NCBI GenBank assembly: GCA_001602955.1
Contig: LVAC01000003.1
Span: forward strand, 53,558 to 117,557
Length of the DNA stretch: 64,000 nt
Origin: Sulfurospirillum sp001602955
GTDB taxonomy: Bacteria > Campylobacterota > Campylobacteria > Campylobacterales > Sulfurospirillaceae
Direction: 5' to 3'
The notes under the pieces were generated by a model. The model had not been told where the DNA came from and ran no database searches. It saw nothing but the letters and a program-made list of their open reading frames with translations. The translations under genes and the position numbers were made by a program. Below, one piece after another: positions 34,100-42,974 of this stretch. Every line of letters starts with the position of its first letter. Within the stretch, counting starts at the first letter, position 1.

Positions 34100-35326
34100 T
34101 TATTCGTTTTCAAACAAAAGTTTTCCGCCGACGATCACTTTGGCGACTCGACCGTATAACGTATCACCATAGTATAAAGAGTGTTTGTTCGTCACGGTAT
34201 AGGTAGGGTTAGGATCAAACAAAACGACGTCCGCATCGCATCCTTCTTCAATTTTTCCTTTATGCTCTAAGCCTAAAATCATTGCCGGATTGCGTGCACA
34301 CAACGTTTCAAGTGTTTGCAAATCGATCGTACCGTTTTTGACTAAAAACGTATACGCCAAGGTTAAAAATTCTTCAATCGATCCGATACCGAACTCCGCA
34401 TCCTCAAACGCGACGTCTTTATACAAAATCGATTTAGGAGAGTGCGAAGAGGTAATGCAATCGATCATTCCCGCTTTCAAAGCATCGATTAGGGCAATTC
34501 TTTCGTCTTCTTCGCGCAAAGGAGGCATCAATTTAGCGTAAGTATTAAAACCGTCGCAGCTTGCATCGTTTTTGGACAGATGATGAATCGAAACTTCGGT
34601 AAAAAGAGAAGAAGGGCATGCTTTTTTATGCGCTTGGGCTATCTCCAAAGAACGCTTCGTCGAAAGCGATTTTAAAACGACGTTAGCACCGTAAAAAAGT
34701 GCCATTTCACAGACTTTCGCTACTTCGGCCGTTTCGGAAATCTTGGAAATTCCCGAAAGTCCTAGCGTCGAAGCGATACATCCGTCGTTCATCAATCCGT
34801 TATCGTCAAGATTCGGCTCGTAACACTGTACGAAAACCGGTTTGTCTTTCATCGTAGCGTATTGCATTCCGCGGCGAAGCAAGTTGGCATTACGGTGCGA
34901 ATCGGCCAAAATCGCCGAAGCTCCGTTATTGAGCAACGTGGCAATATTGTGCAGTTGGTCTTCTTTTTGATCCGCCAAAGGAGCACTCATCACAATATTG
35001 ACTTTAGCTTGATCAATTTTAAATTTTACCAACTCCAAAAGCGTCGCACTCTCCAAACGAGGCGTAAAATCCGACATCACCACTGCCGTCGTTACACCGC
35101 CTTTAAGACAACTTTGTGCGAGTTTGTCGATATGGTCTTGGTTGAGAATGCTATTGGAAAAACGTACGTTCAGATCAATCATCCCCGGAAGCAGAACCAT
35201 ACCGTTAGCTTCTAAAACCTCCTCATGCATAGGAGCGTTAAGGTTTTCGCCGATCGCAACGATCTTGTTGTCCTGAATCAACACGTCTTGTCTTTTTTCG
35301 TGAATTCGTGCGTTTTTAATAAGCAT
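34100..35326 (-). CDS. Dihydroorotase-like protein lacking catalytic residues (PyrC' type)
   Basis: The 408-residue amidohydrolase-fold protein aligns with type I dihydroorotase along its length. The zinc-binding HxH after the PG(F/M)ID motif is replaced (PGMIDLNVRF, Asn53 and Arg55), and the catalytic Asp motif TDHAPH reads TSSHSPK. It cannot be an active zinc dihydroorotase. Such proteins, called PyrC', pair structurally with aspartate carbamoyltransferase PyrB in some bacteria (for example Pseudomonas). pyrB is not in this window. It overlaps the NagZ-like gene by 11 bases. Confidence 0.85.
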   Translation of the reverse strand: MLIKNARIHEKRQDVLIQDNKIVAIGENLNAPMHEEVLEANGMVLLPGMIDLNVRFSNSILNQDHIDKLAQSCLKGGVTTAVVMSDFTPRLESATLLELVKFKIDQAKVNIVMSAPLADQKEDQLHNIATLLNNGASAILADSHRNANLLRRGMQYATMKDKPVFVQCYEPNLDDNGLMNDGCIASTLGLSGISKISETAEVAKVCEMALFYGANVVLKSLSTKRSLEIAQAHKKACPSSLFTEVSIHHLSKNDASCDGFNTYAKLMPPLREEDERIALIDALKAGMIDCITSSHSPKSILYKDVAFEDAEFGIGSIEEFLTLAYTFLVKNGTIDLQTLETLCARNPAMILGLEHKGKIEEGCDADVVLFDPNPTYTVTNKHSLYYGDTLYGRVAKVIVGGKLLFENE

Positions 35327-36407
35327 AGCTTCCTCGCTTGGATAGATTTTTTTTAAACGTCAAGATGCGTGCGTAAGATTGCTCGATGCTAGCTTGCGAA
35401 ATTTCTCCGCTACGAACGGCATCTAATAGAATTTTTTGAACCGTAAAAGGCATACTGGCATTATCGGCAAAATAATTGGTAAAAACAAGAATATCGCCGC
35501 CGGCTTGTACGCTTCGGATAATGCGTTGTTTAAAATCGAGCGTATTAGGCAAAGAGTCGGTACGTAAATTATGCACAAAAACGACGCCTTTGAAGTGCAT
35601 TTTATCGCGCAATAAGTTTTGAACGATCGTTTTGGAAAAAAGCGAAGGCTCTTTCGGATCCAAATCGTTAATCTTGGCATGCGACATCAAAACCGCGTCG
35701 ATTTTATCGTAGGCAATGAGATCGTAATAGGGTTTGAGTTGCTCAAATCGCCATGAAGCCGAAGCATCCGCGCGGCTTGAAAAATCATCCCATAAATTGG
35801 CTCCCGCATAGGGAAAATACTTAACGACAGGCGTCATACCGTTTCGATACATCGCATCGATAAATAAAAGGGCATACGTGGTAACGATCTCTTCGTAAGA
35901 AGCATAAGCACGCTCCGACTCTTTGGCATTACCGGCGATTTTACGTTGTAAATCGAGTACGGGAGCTAAATTGACGTTTACGCCGCCTTTTGCCATAGAA
36001 GAGCACATGGCGTCGTAAATCGAGGCGGTTTCGTTCACGTCTTTACTCGTTGCGATTTCATTGGCACCGTATGCGGGAGCAAATCCTTTTTTGAGGGGAA
36101 AGAGATTTGCATCGCTTCCGTCATGTTCAACTGCAACGATCAAAGCCGCATCTGCCGGGGCTTGCGCTTTGAGATAATCGGTCAATTTTTTCAACTGGGC
36201 AACATTTTGGATATTTTTTTCCGTTAAAAAAACACCGCCTATTTTTTCGCGTTTAATATCTTTCGCGACTTGTTCAACCCACTTATCGCTCTCTTTCGTT
36301 CCGTCAAATCCGATCACGATCATTTGGGCAATCATCTCTTCCAACGACGTGCTTTTCGCACAGGCAAGACTAAGGCACAATGCCGTCAGTAAAAAAATTC
36401 GTTTCAT
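35316..36407 (-). CDS. NagZ-like glycoside hydrolase family 3 protein, degenerate active site
   Basis: The 363-residue exported protein has a signal peptide (MKRIFLLTALCLSLACA), which suggests the periplasm. The TIM-barrel of GH3 N-terminal domains is recognisable: QMIVIGFDG, VEHDGSDANLF, NLAPVLDL, VVKYFPYAG, VLMSHAKI, GVVFVHNL. Compared with NagZ, KHFPGHG has become KYFPYAG and the nucleophile motif SDDL has become VHNL. It is probably not an active N-acetylglucosaminidase, but may bind cell-wall sugars. Its start overlaps the gpsA stop by one base. Confidence 0.8.
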   Translation of the reverse strand: MKRIFLLTALCLSLACAKSTSLEEMIAQMIVIGFDGTKESDKWVEQVAKDIKREKIGGVFLTEKNIQNVAQLKKLTDYLKAQAPADAALIVAVEHDGSDANLFPLKKGFAPAYGANEIATSKDVNETASIYDAMCSSMAKGGVNVNLAPVLDLQRKIAGNAKESERAYASYEEIVTTYALLFIDAMYRNGMTPVVKYFPYAGANLWDDFSSRADASASWRFEQLKPYYDLIAYDKIDAVLMSHAKINDLDPKEPSLFSKTIVQNLLRDKMHFKGVVFVHNLRTDSLPNTLDFKQRIIRSVQAGGDILVFTNYFADNASMPFTVQKILLDAVRSGEISQASIEQSYARILTFKKNLSKRGSYAY

Positions 36408-37294
36408 CAATCCGCCAATAAATCTTTCACGCTTTGTTTGGGAGCCTTTCCCTTTAAGATCAAAGCAATTTCATGAGCAATAGGCGTATAAATAGCGTGT
36501 TTTGCTGAAAGCTCGAAAACGGCTTCAGAGGTATAAACACCCTCCGCCACTTCGCCTAATTCTTCCAAAATCGCGTCTAAAGCTTTGCCTTGCGCTAAAA
36601 AAAGACCGACGCGGTAATTACGCGAAAGCGTACTCGAAGCCGTTAAAAAAAGATCGCCCGCACCGCTAAGCCCCAAAAACGTCGCTTCTTTTGCACCGAA
36701 AAAATGACCGAAGCGTTGCATCTCGACCAAGCCTCTGGCAATTAAGCTCGCCCGTGCATTATTGCCGAGTTTTAATCCGTCGCAAATACCGCTAGCAATC
36801 GCCAAAACGTTTTTATAGGCACCGCAAACTTCCGCGCCGATGACGTCTTGCGAAATATAGGTTTTGATAAATGAAGGGAAAAATGCGCAAAACTCTTTGG
36901 CAAGGCTTTCGTTGGAAGCATTGACGACGACCGCCGTGGGGAGAGCTTGCATCACTTCTGAAGCAAACGAAGGACCGGAAAGAAATGCCAGATGGGTTTC
37001 GGGTACGTACTGTGCAAAAATTTCATTTAAAAATTTTCCGCTTCCTTGTTCGATTCCTTTTGCGGCAACCAAAATTTTTTGCCCCGAAAAGCGAAAATGC
37101 TCTTCCAACCAACTTCGCACGACTTGCGCCGGTAAAGCAAAAATGAGATAATCGCTTTGAAGGGCTTCTTCAAGTCCTACAAAATTTTCAACGGATTTTG
37201 CGTGTCGCGACGTAATCTTACATGTAACATTGCGGGAAATAGCAAACTGAAGTGCTTGCCCCCATTTTCCCGCTCCAATGACCGCTATACTCAC
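36407..37294 (-). CDS. gpsA: NAD(P)+-dependent glycerol-3-phosphate dehydrogenase
   Basis: This 295-residue enzyme makes sn-glycerol-3-phosphate for phospholipids. The Rossmann motif is GAGKWGQALQFA. Further signatures are AAKGIEQGSG, LSGPSFASEV, the catalytic Lys in VCGAYKNVLAIASG, and GLSGAGDLFLT. It is slightly shorter than the E. coli enzyme (339 residues), as usual here. The Cys-Lys codons of NVTCKITS are part of a TTACATGTAA copy (37218). It lies 14 bases downstream of gatB. Confidence 0.95.
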   Translation of the reverse strand: MSIAVIGAGKWGQALQFAISRNVTCKITSRHAKSVENFVGLEEALQSDYLIFALPAQVVRSWLEEHFRFSGQKILVAAKGIEQGSGKFLNEIFAQYVPETHLAFLSGPSFASEVMQALPTAVVVNASNESLAKEFCAFFPSFIKTYISQDVIGAEVCGAYKNVLAIASGICDGLKLGNNARASLIARGLVEMQRFGHFFGAKEATFLGLSGAGDLFLTASSTLSRNYRVGLFLAQGKALDAILEELGEVAEGVYTSEAVFELSAKHAIYTPIAHEIALILKGKAPKQSVKDLLAD

Positions 37295-37308
37295 AAAAAA
37301 CCTTTGCG

Positions 37309-38736
37309 TTAGTGAAGTCTGGCTTTTAAAAGCTCGTTGACTTTGGAAGGATTGGCCGTTCCTTTGCTCTCTTTCATCGCTTGTCCGACAAAAAAAGCAA
37401 AAAGCTTCTCTTTACCCGCTTTGTATTCGGCGACTTTATCGCCGTTTGCGGCAATAATCGCATCAATGATCGCTACCAGCGCGCCCTCATCGCTCATTTG
37501 TCGTAAGCCTAGCGTTTCAATCGCTTCATCAACACCGACGCGATTTTGCATTAAATAGTCCAAAACCTCTTTGGCGGCTTTACCGCTAATCGTAGCATCT
37601 TCGATACGTTTGACGAGCAATGCCAACGTCGCGGCATCAACCGGCGAAGTCATAATCGTCACGCCGTTTCCCAAACGACCTTGAAGCTCGACGCTTAGCC
37701 ACGTCACGCTATTTTTCGGACTCGCACCGTGTTCAATCATCGTTTCAAAAAAGCGTGCCGTCTCGACACTTGCGGTAATCACGTTTGCATCGTACGCCTT
37801 GATGCCGTATTCCGTTACGAAACGATCTCTTTTCTCATCGGGTAATTCAGGGATTTGAATACACTCGGCTAACATATCTTCGGGAATCAGAACCGGTAAT
37901 AAATCCGGATCGGGAAAATAGCGATACTCCGCACTGTCTTCTTTGGAACGCATACTGCGTGTTTCATTTTTATCGATGTCGAAAAGCCGTGTCTCTTGGA
38001 CGACTTCTTGCTCGTATACGCCGTCTTCCCATGCCGCACTTTGACGCTCTACTTCGTAATCGATGGCTTTTTGGATGAATTTAAACGAGTTTAGGTTCTT
38101 AATCTCCGCCCTCGTATAAAGCTTCGTATCGCCTTTCGGGCGAATCGAGACGTTTGCGTCGCAACGAAAACTTCCCTCTTGCATATTCGCGTCGCTAATG
38201 TCGAGGTAACGCAAAATAGCATGAAGCTTTTTAAGGTATAAAACCGCCTCTTCGCTACTGCGCATATCCGGTTCGCTGACGATCTCCAACAGTGGTGTTC
38301 CGGCACGGTTAAGATCGACATGTGAGACGTTACCGTGGTGAATATTTTTTCCCGCGTCTTCTTCGAGATGCGCGCGCGTAACCCCGATACGTTTTTTCGT
38401 TCCGTCTTCAAAATCGATATAAATCTCGCCTGCTTCAACGATAGGTATTTCAAACTGGCTGATTTGATACCCTTTGGGTAAATCGGGATAAAAATAGTTT
38501 TTACGGTTAAAAATAGATTTTCGATTGATCGTTGCGTTGATGGCCGTTCCAAGCGCAATGGCTTTTTTTACCGCCTCTTTATTTAAAACGGGTAAAGCCC
38601 CCGGAAGGCCTAAGCAGACCTCGCACACGTTTGTATTGGGTTCATCGCCGAAACTGGTCGGACAACTGCAAAAAATTTTGGTTTTCGTATTTAACTGAGC
38701 ATGAACCTCAAGTCCTATAACAACTTCAAATTCCAT
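37309..38736 (-). CDS. gatB: Asp-tRNA(Asn)/Glu-tRNA(Gln) amidotransferase subunit B
   Basis: This 475-residue subunit of the GatCAB amidotransferase begins EFEVVIGLEVHAQLNTKTKIFC and has CPTS..CLGLPGALPVLN, RKNYFYPDLPKGYQISQ, and the C-terminal YqeY-like tail domain ending NPSKVNELLKARL. It supplies Gln-tRNA or Asn-tRNA where the matching synthetase is missing. It is upstream of gpsA in the same direction. Confidence 0.97.
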   Translation of the reverse strand: MEFEVVIGLEVHAQLNTKTKIFCSCPTSFGDEPNTNVCEVCLGLPGALPVLNKEAVKKAIALGTAINATINRKSIFNRKNYFYPDLPKGYQISQFEIPIVEAGEIYIDFEDGTKKRIGVTRAHLEEDAGKNIHHGNVSHVDLNRAGTPLLEIVSEPDMRSSEEAVLYLKKLHAILRYLDISDANMQEGSFRCDANVSIRPKGDTKLYTRAEIKNLNSFKFIQKAIDYEVERQSAAWEDGVYEQEVVQETRLFDIDKNETRSMRSKEDSAEYRYFPDPDLLPVLIPEDMLAECIQIPELPDEKRDRFVTEYGIKAYDANVITASVETARFFETMIEHGASPKNSVTWLSVELQGRLGNGVTIMTSPVDAATLALLVKRIEDATISGKAAKEVLDYLMQNRVGVDEAIETLGLRQMSDEGALVAIIDAIIAANGDKVAEYKAGKEKLFAFFVGQAMKESKGTANPSKVNELLKARLH

Positions 38737-38753
38737 TAATAAGCCTTTGCGGA

Positions 38754-39311
38754 TTAATCTAAAAACAAGCGGATAGAAGCAATTCCGTACACCCCAAGTG
38801 CTTCACACGCCTTGACATGCGCAGGTTTGACGATACCTCCAAGCGCGAAACATTTGAGAGAGATTTTATCATTTATTTCTTTTAACTTCTCTAAACCTAC
38901 GGGCGTTCCTTTGCCGGGAGATTCGAAGATGGGGCTAAACGTCAACGCATCGGCACCGTTTTTTTGTGCCTCTTCCGCTTCGCGCAAGGTATGCGTACTG
39001 ACCACGACAAAAAGTCCTAAAGCTTTAGCCTCTTCAACGACATGTAACGCATTTGAGGGCAAATGTACGCCTAAAACGCCTAAACGATGAGCCAAACGAT
39101 AATCGCCGTGAAGAAGAACATTTTTATGTAATTTTTGCGGAAGCAAGGCAAGAACCTCCGTAGCAAATACTGCATAATCGACAACATGTTTATCGCGTAA
39201 ACAGATATAATCGACGCGGTGTTTTTGCGTAATATCACGAAGCTTTTGCGCACAGATTTGCGCATCGGAAGTGTAATAAAGCGGATCAGTGATCAGATAG
39301 CGTTTGAGCAT
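38754..39311 (-). CDS. ThiE/TenI-like thiamine phosphate synthase family protein
   Basis: This is a TIM-barrel protein of about 185 residues from ATG 39311. Its motifs are ICLRDKHVVDY, LLHGDYRLAHRLGVLGVHLPS, STHTLREAEEAQKNGADALTFSPIFESPGKG and FALGGIV. The pattern is that of ThiE/TenI, with TenI-like shortness. It could be thiamine phosphate synthase or the thiazole tautomerase TenI, and I cannot separate them here. A longer frame to 39407 runs into the upstream gene and is not supported. It overlaps the small membrane protein gene by 26 bases. Confidence 0.8.
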   Translation of the reverse strand: MLKRYLITDPLYYTSDAQICAQKLRDITQKHRVDYICLRDKHVVDYAVFATEVLALLPQKLHKNVLLHGDYRLAHRLGVLGVHLPSNALHVVEEAKALGLFVVVSTHTLREAEEAQKNGADALTFSPIFESPGKGTPVGLEKLKEINDKISLKCFALGGIVKPAHVKACEALGVYGIASIRLFLD

Positions 39312-39579
39312 CGTTTGTGTCGATCCAGCGTTGCAATAAAGCCGTTTGCTTTTGCGCTTCTGAAAATTTGGCAATCTGTAAAGACGCCACTTCAAAAACA
39401 ACCACAAAAAGTGCTCCGAAGAGAAAACAAAAAAGTCCGATCATGCAAGCGACGATCCATCCGAAAGGTAAGAAGAGTAAAAAGAAGTAAGTCCCGCCGG
39501 CAATTGCAAGAGCCCAAGAGGCACCTTGCAAAAAGCTCAGCAGTTTTTCAAAACGCGTGAAATCTTTAGTGTTCTTCAC
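39286..39579 (-). CDS. Small hypothetical membrane protein
   Basis: The 97-residue protein has two adjacent hydrophobic helices (about 20-38 and 42-66) and a charged C-terminal tail, with no recognisable domain. It overlaps the atpB stop by 14 bases at its start and the ThiE-like gene at its end. The tight packing argues that it is real and co-translated with atpB. Confidence 0.65.
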   Translation of the reverse strand: MKNTKDFTRFEKLLSFLQGASWALAIAGGTYFFLLFLPFGWIVACMIGLFCFLFGALFVVVFEVASLQIAKFSEAQKQTALLQRWIDTNDAQTLSDH

Positions 39580-40243
39580 TGATCAAGACCGCACCTGCAA
39601 GATAAACGTACGTTAAGATCATAAAAATAAACGTTTGTAAAAGTGCGGAAAACGTTAAAAGCGCATATGCGGGAAGCGGAGCAACCCAAGGAGCAAGCAT
39701 TAAAACTACCGCCAAGAAAATATCTTCGCCTTTGATGTTACCGAAAAGTCGGAAGGAAAGGGAAATAATACGCGAAAAATGCGAAACGATTTCGATAGGA
39801 AACATTAACGGAGCCAAAAGTTTGACAGGTCCCATAAAATGTGCGAAATAGTGAACGACGCCGTTGACGCGGATACCTTCAAAATTATAATAAACAAAAA
39901 CCATTAACGCCAATGCCAATGTCATGTTTAGACTGCTTGAAGGTGCTTCAAAACCGGGAACGATACCGATCATATTGGCAACAAAAACGACCAAACCGAT
40001 GGTTGCTACAAGCGGTAAATATTTGCGAGATAACTCTTCTCCGATGACGTCTCTGCCCATAGAGATAACGCCTACAAGATATGCTTCCATAACGTTTTGT
40101 ACGCCGCTTGGGACCAATTGCATCTTAGACGTTGCCATTTTGGCGAGTCCCAAGACGATCAATGCTACCAAAAGAATGTGGGATACGAAAAGAAAGTTAT
40201 GGTCGTGACTGATTAAGCCTACAAAGGTAAAAATTTCACCCAT
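39566..40243 (-). CDS. atpB: ATP synthase F0 subunit a
   Basis: This 225-residue membrane subunit has five or six helices and the essential Arg in ISLSFRLFGNIKGEDIF, which faces the c-ring. PIEIVSHFSR precedes it and the C-terminal helix region is FIFMILTYVYLAGA. It is encoded apart from the F1 genes, as is common in Campylobacterota. It overlaps a small membrane protein gene of unknown role. Confidence 0.96.
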   Translation of the reverse strand: MGEIFTFVGLISHDHNFLFVSHILLVALIVLGLAKMATSKMQLVPSGVQNVMEAYLVGVISMGRDVIGEELSRKYLPLVATIGLVVFVANMIGIVPGFEAPSSSLNMTLALALMVFVYYNFEGIRVNGVVHYFAHFMGPVKLLAPLMFPIEIVSHFSRIISLSFRLFGNIKGEDIFLAVVLMLAPWVAPLPAYALLTFSALLQTFIFMILTYVYLAGAVLISEEH

Positions 40244-40302
40244 TACACCGTTCCTTTAATTATTATTTGCGTGATTGTATCGATAAATCATTTAATCATT
40301 CA

Positions 40303-40509
40303 TTAAGGCTTCGCTTTTTGGCGAAGCTTTGTGACTTGCTCACCGCCGATACCCCAATTGTCGGTATCGACTTCATCGATAACGACGACGGTCGTCGAAC
40401 GATTTTTTCCTAACACGTCGACCAATAAATCGGTCACGCCCGCAATGAGTTTTTCTTTTTGCTCTTTGCTGGCACCTTCTTTGGTTATTTTGATATTGAC
40501 GTAGGGCAT
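40303..40509 (-). CDS. 4-oxalocrotonate tautomerase-family protein (DmpI-like)
   Basis: The 68-residue protein begins MPYVNIKITKEGASKEQKEK, with the catalytic Pro directly after the removable Met, then GVTDLLVDVLGKN and VVVIDEVDTDNWGIGG. This is the small tautomerase fold (hexamer). The substrate is unknown; in this phylum such proteins are annotated near many different genes. Its start lies inside the last 25 bases of the sulP-family gene. Its last codons and stop form a hairpin. Confidence 0.88.
   Translation of the reverse strand: MPYVNIKITKEGASKEQKEKLIAGVTDLLVDVLGKNRSTTVVVIDEVDTDNWGIGGEQVTKLRQKAKP
40308..40327 (-). terminator. Hairpin covering the end of the tautomerase gene
   Basis: GCTTCGC and GCGAAGC form a perfect 7-bp stem around TTTTTG. 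It lies within the final coding bases of the tautomerase gene. It is not followed by a clear T run on the minus strand, so its strength is uncertain. Confidence 0.5.
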
Positions 40510-42206
40510 GGTATCTCCTGATTGAGTAGTCGATCGGCACGAAGCAGTGCCGTATCGATATGATCGGTAATGTTTTCTTGTCCGACGTTTTTATCAAAAC
40601 CGAGGCGTTCCATTTTATGTTTAATACGCTCGTTGACGCCGGAGAGTACAAGAACCGTTCCGTTGCTTTGACACAACTCTAAAAATTCTTCCAAAGCATG
40701 TAATCCCGTTGCATCGATCATGGGAACATGGCGCATTCGCAAAATAAACACTTTAGGGGCATCTTCCAATTCGCCCAAAATATTTTTTAAACGATCGGCG
40801 ACGCCAAAGAAGAAAGGACCGTTAATTTCATACACTTCGACGCCTTGCGGGACGATTTTATTGCTAATGGCATGCGCGTCGGTTTCGTCAATCGGCTCGT
40901 CGGTTTCGTCAAAAGGCATAACCACGCTCTCTTTCGTGTCGATAATCCCCGTCACGTCGATCATACGCTTGATAAATAAAAGACCCGCCAACATAATGCC
41001 CGTTTGGACGCCGGTGTTCAAATCGATAAAAACGGTCAAAAAGAAAGTCATTAAAAGTACGACGACGTCGTTTCGTTCCGACTTAAGTGCAATCGCTTTA
41101 AAATGATGAAATTCGCTCATATTCCATGCAACGACCACTAAAATTGCCGCCAGTGCCGCTAAGGGAATTAATAAAATCAATTTTGAAAACAAAAACATAA
41201 AGATCAATAGCATCAACGCGTGCAACATACCCGAAACCGGACCGTATGCACCCGATTTAATATTGGTTGCCGTTCGAGCGATCGCACCCGTCGCCGCAAT
41301 ACCGCCGAAGAGCACCGACCCGATGTTAGCGACGCCTTGAGCGATCAGCTCCTTGTTGGAATGGTGATGATCGCCCGTCATACCGTCTGCAACGACACAC
41401 GAAAGTAAAGACTCGATTGCCCCTAAAATCGCTATCGTAATAGCATCGGGGAAAACGGCGCGAATTTTTTCCAGCGAAAAAGCGGGGATCGAAGGTGACG
41501 GAAGCGTCGAAGGTAACGATCCGAATTTCGATCCTATCGTTTCAACCGGTATATTAAACCACCAAACCGCAAACGAAGCAAAAACAATGACCAGCATCGG
41601 AGCGGGAACACGCGGAAAACGATGGCGAAGTTTAATTAACATCGCGATGCTGATCAGCCCTATAGCCAGTGCGTAATAATTCACATGTAAGACTTCATGC
41701 GAATACAAAACCCATTGATCGGTAAATTCCGCCGGCATTTTGGCAATCGGCAAGCCTAAAAAATCTTTGATTTGCGATGAAAAAATAATTAAGGCAATAC
41801 CGCTCGTAAATCCCACCGTTACGGGATACGGAATAAACTTGATGATATTGCCGAGTTTAAAAACACCCATTAAAACGAGCATTCCGCCGGCTAAAAACGT
41901 CGCAATCACCAAACCGTCATAGCCATGTTTTAAAATCACCGCATAAAGTACCACAACAAAAGCCCCCGTAGGACCTCCAATCTGATACCTGCTACCTCCG
42001 AGTAAGGAGATAATAAACCCCGCAACGATCGCCGTAAAAAGACCGCGTTCGGGACTTACGCCGCTGGCAATCGCAAATGCCATCGCCAAAGGTAAGGCAA
42101 TAATCGCCACCGTCGCTCCCGCAAGCACGTCCGAAGAAAAGTGTGCGAAAGTGTACCCTTCCTTTAAAAGCGTATAGCTTCTAGGAAGCCAATTTCTTAC
42201 ATTCAT
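40485..42206 (-). CDS. SulP-family anion permease with STAS domain
   Basis: This transporter of about 573 residues has 10-14 predicted helices and a C-terminal cytoplasmic STAS domain (about 450-550; VYEINGPFFFGVADRLKNIL, then MRHVPMIDATGLHALEEF). Signature stretches are GATVAIIALPLAMAFAIASG and GGSRYQIGGPTGAFVVVLY. Family members move sulfate, bicarbonate or dicarboxylates; the substrate cannot be read. ATG 42206 is used rather than the in-frame TTG at 42209. The TIGR02757 gene lies 15 bases upstream. Confidence 0.9.
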   Translation of the reverse strand: MNVRNWLPRSYTLLKEGYTFAHFSSDVLAGATVAIIALPLAMAFAIASGVSPERGLFTAIVAGFIISLLGGSRYQIGGPTGAFVVVLYAVILKHGYDGLVIATFLAGGMLVLMGVFKLGNIIKFIPYPVTVGFTSGIALIIFSSQIKDFLGLPIAKMPAEFTDQWVLYSHEVLHVNYYALAIGLISIAMLIKLRHRFPRVPAPMLVIVFASFAVWWFNIPVETIGSKFGSLPSTLPSPSIPAFSLEKIRAVFPDAITIAILGAIESLLSCVVADGMTGDHHHSNKELIAQGVANIGSVLFGGIAATGAIARTATNIKSGAYGPVSGMLHALMLLIFMFLFSKLILLIPLAALAAILVVVAWNMSEFHHFKAIALKSERNDVVVLLMTFFLTVFIDLNTGVQTGIMLAGLLFIKRMIDVTGIIDTKESVVMPFDETDEPIDETDAHAISNKIVPQGVEVYEINGPFFFGVADRLKNILGELEDAPKVFILRMRHVPMIDATGLHALEEFLELCQSNGTVLVLSGVNERIKHKMERLGFDKNVGQENITDHIDTALLRADRLLNQEIPCPTSISK

Positions 42207-42221
42207 CAAAACCGCCTTTCT

Positions 42222-42974
42222 TTACAGTATTTGTTTCTCCTGTCCTAAGCGATACAGGGCAAAATCGAATTTGACGGGATCGTTAGGATCAAGTGTTTTT
42301 AAGGCATCGGTCAGCTCGAGAACCGCTTTAAAATCGTATGTTTTACGCGCAATCAACCCTAATTTTCGACCGACGCGAAACGTATGCGTATCTAAGGGCA
42401 TCAAAAGGTCTTGAGGACGAACCTCGTTCCACAAACCCAAGTCCAATGCGTCGCAACGAACCATCCAACGTAAATACATATGCCATCGTTTGTAAGCGGA
42501 AGTCGGGTTAGATGAAGGCATTTTACCTAAGAGAAACTGATACCCTTTTGAACGATACGGATTAGAAGCGTACAACATGTCGATCAGTACGGCAATTCCG
42601 TCCATGACGTTTTGCTTTTTTCGATACCCGCGTAGAAACAGTTTTTCCAAACTTCCGTGCGTCTCTTTGAGGCGTTTGAGCGTTATAAAAAATGCTTGAA
42701 TGTCAAGACTGCTTTGAAAACGATAATACGAAGATTGCAAAGCCTCGGCGATATGCGATTCGCTTGTTTCCAAAAGGCTAAAGTCCAAACTCTCTAAAAA
42801 ATGCACGATCGCTTGAGCATTTCCGTAAGCAAAAAGCGCACAAACCAAAGCGACGTATTCGTCTTTATACCGTGAAGCAACCATTAAAGGATCAGGTTTT
42901 AAAACGGATAATTCTAAAGCACAATTGCGTTTAAGAGCTTCTTCGCGTAAACGATCGGCAATGCTTTTATGCAT
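42222..42974 (-). CDS. TIGR02757/DUF2400-family protein
   Basis: The 250-residue protein matches the family pattern: SRYKDEYVALVCALFAYGNAQAI, FQSSLDIQAFFITLKRLKE, RWMVRCDALDLGLWNEVRPQDLLMPLDTHTFRVG and LTDALKTLDPNDPVKFDFALYRLG. The fold resembles HhH-type DNA glycosylases, but activity is unproved. It overlaps the ABC permease gene by eight bases. Confidence 0.85.
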   Translation of the reverse strand: MHKSIADRLREEALKRNCALELSVLKPDPLMVASRYKDEYVALVCALFAYGNAQAIVHFLESLDFSLLETSESHIAEALQSSYYRFQSSLDIQAFFITLKRLKETHGSLEKLFLRGYRKKQNVMDGIAVLIDMLYASNPYRSKGYQFLLGKMPSSNPTSAYKRWHMYLRWMVRCDALDLGLWNEVRPQDLLMPLDTHTFRVGRKLGLIARKTYDFKAVLELTDALKTLDPNDPVKFDFALYRLGQEKQIL

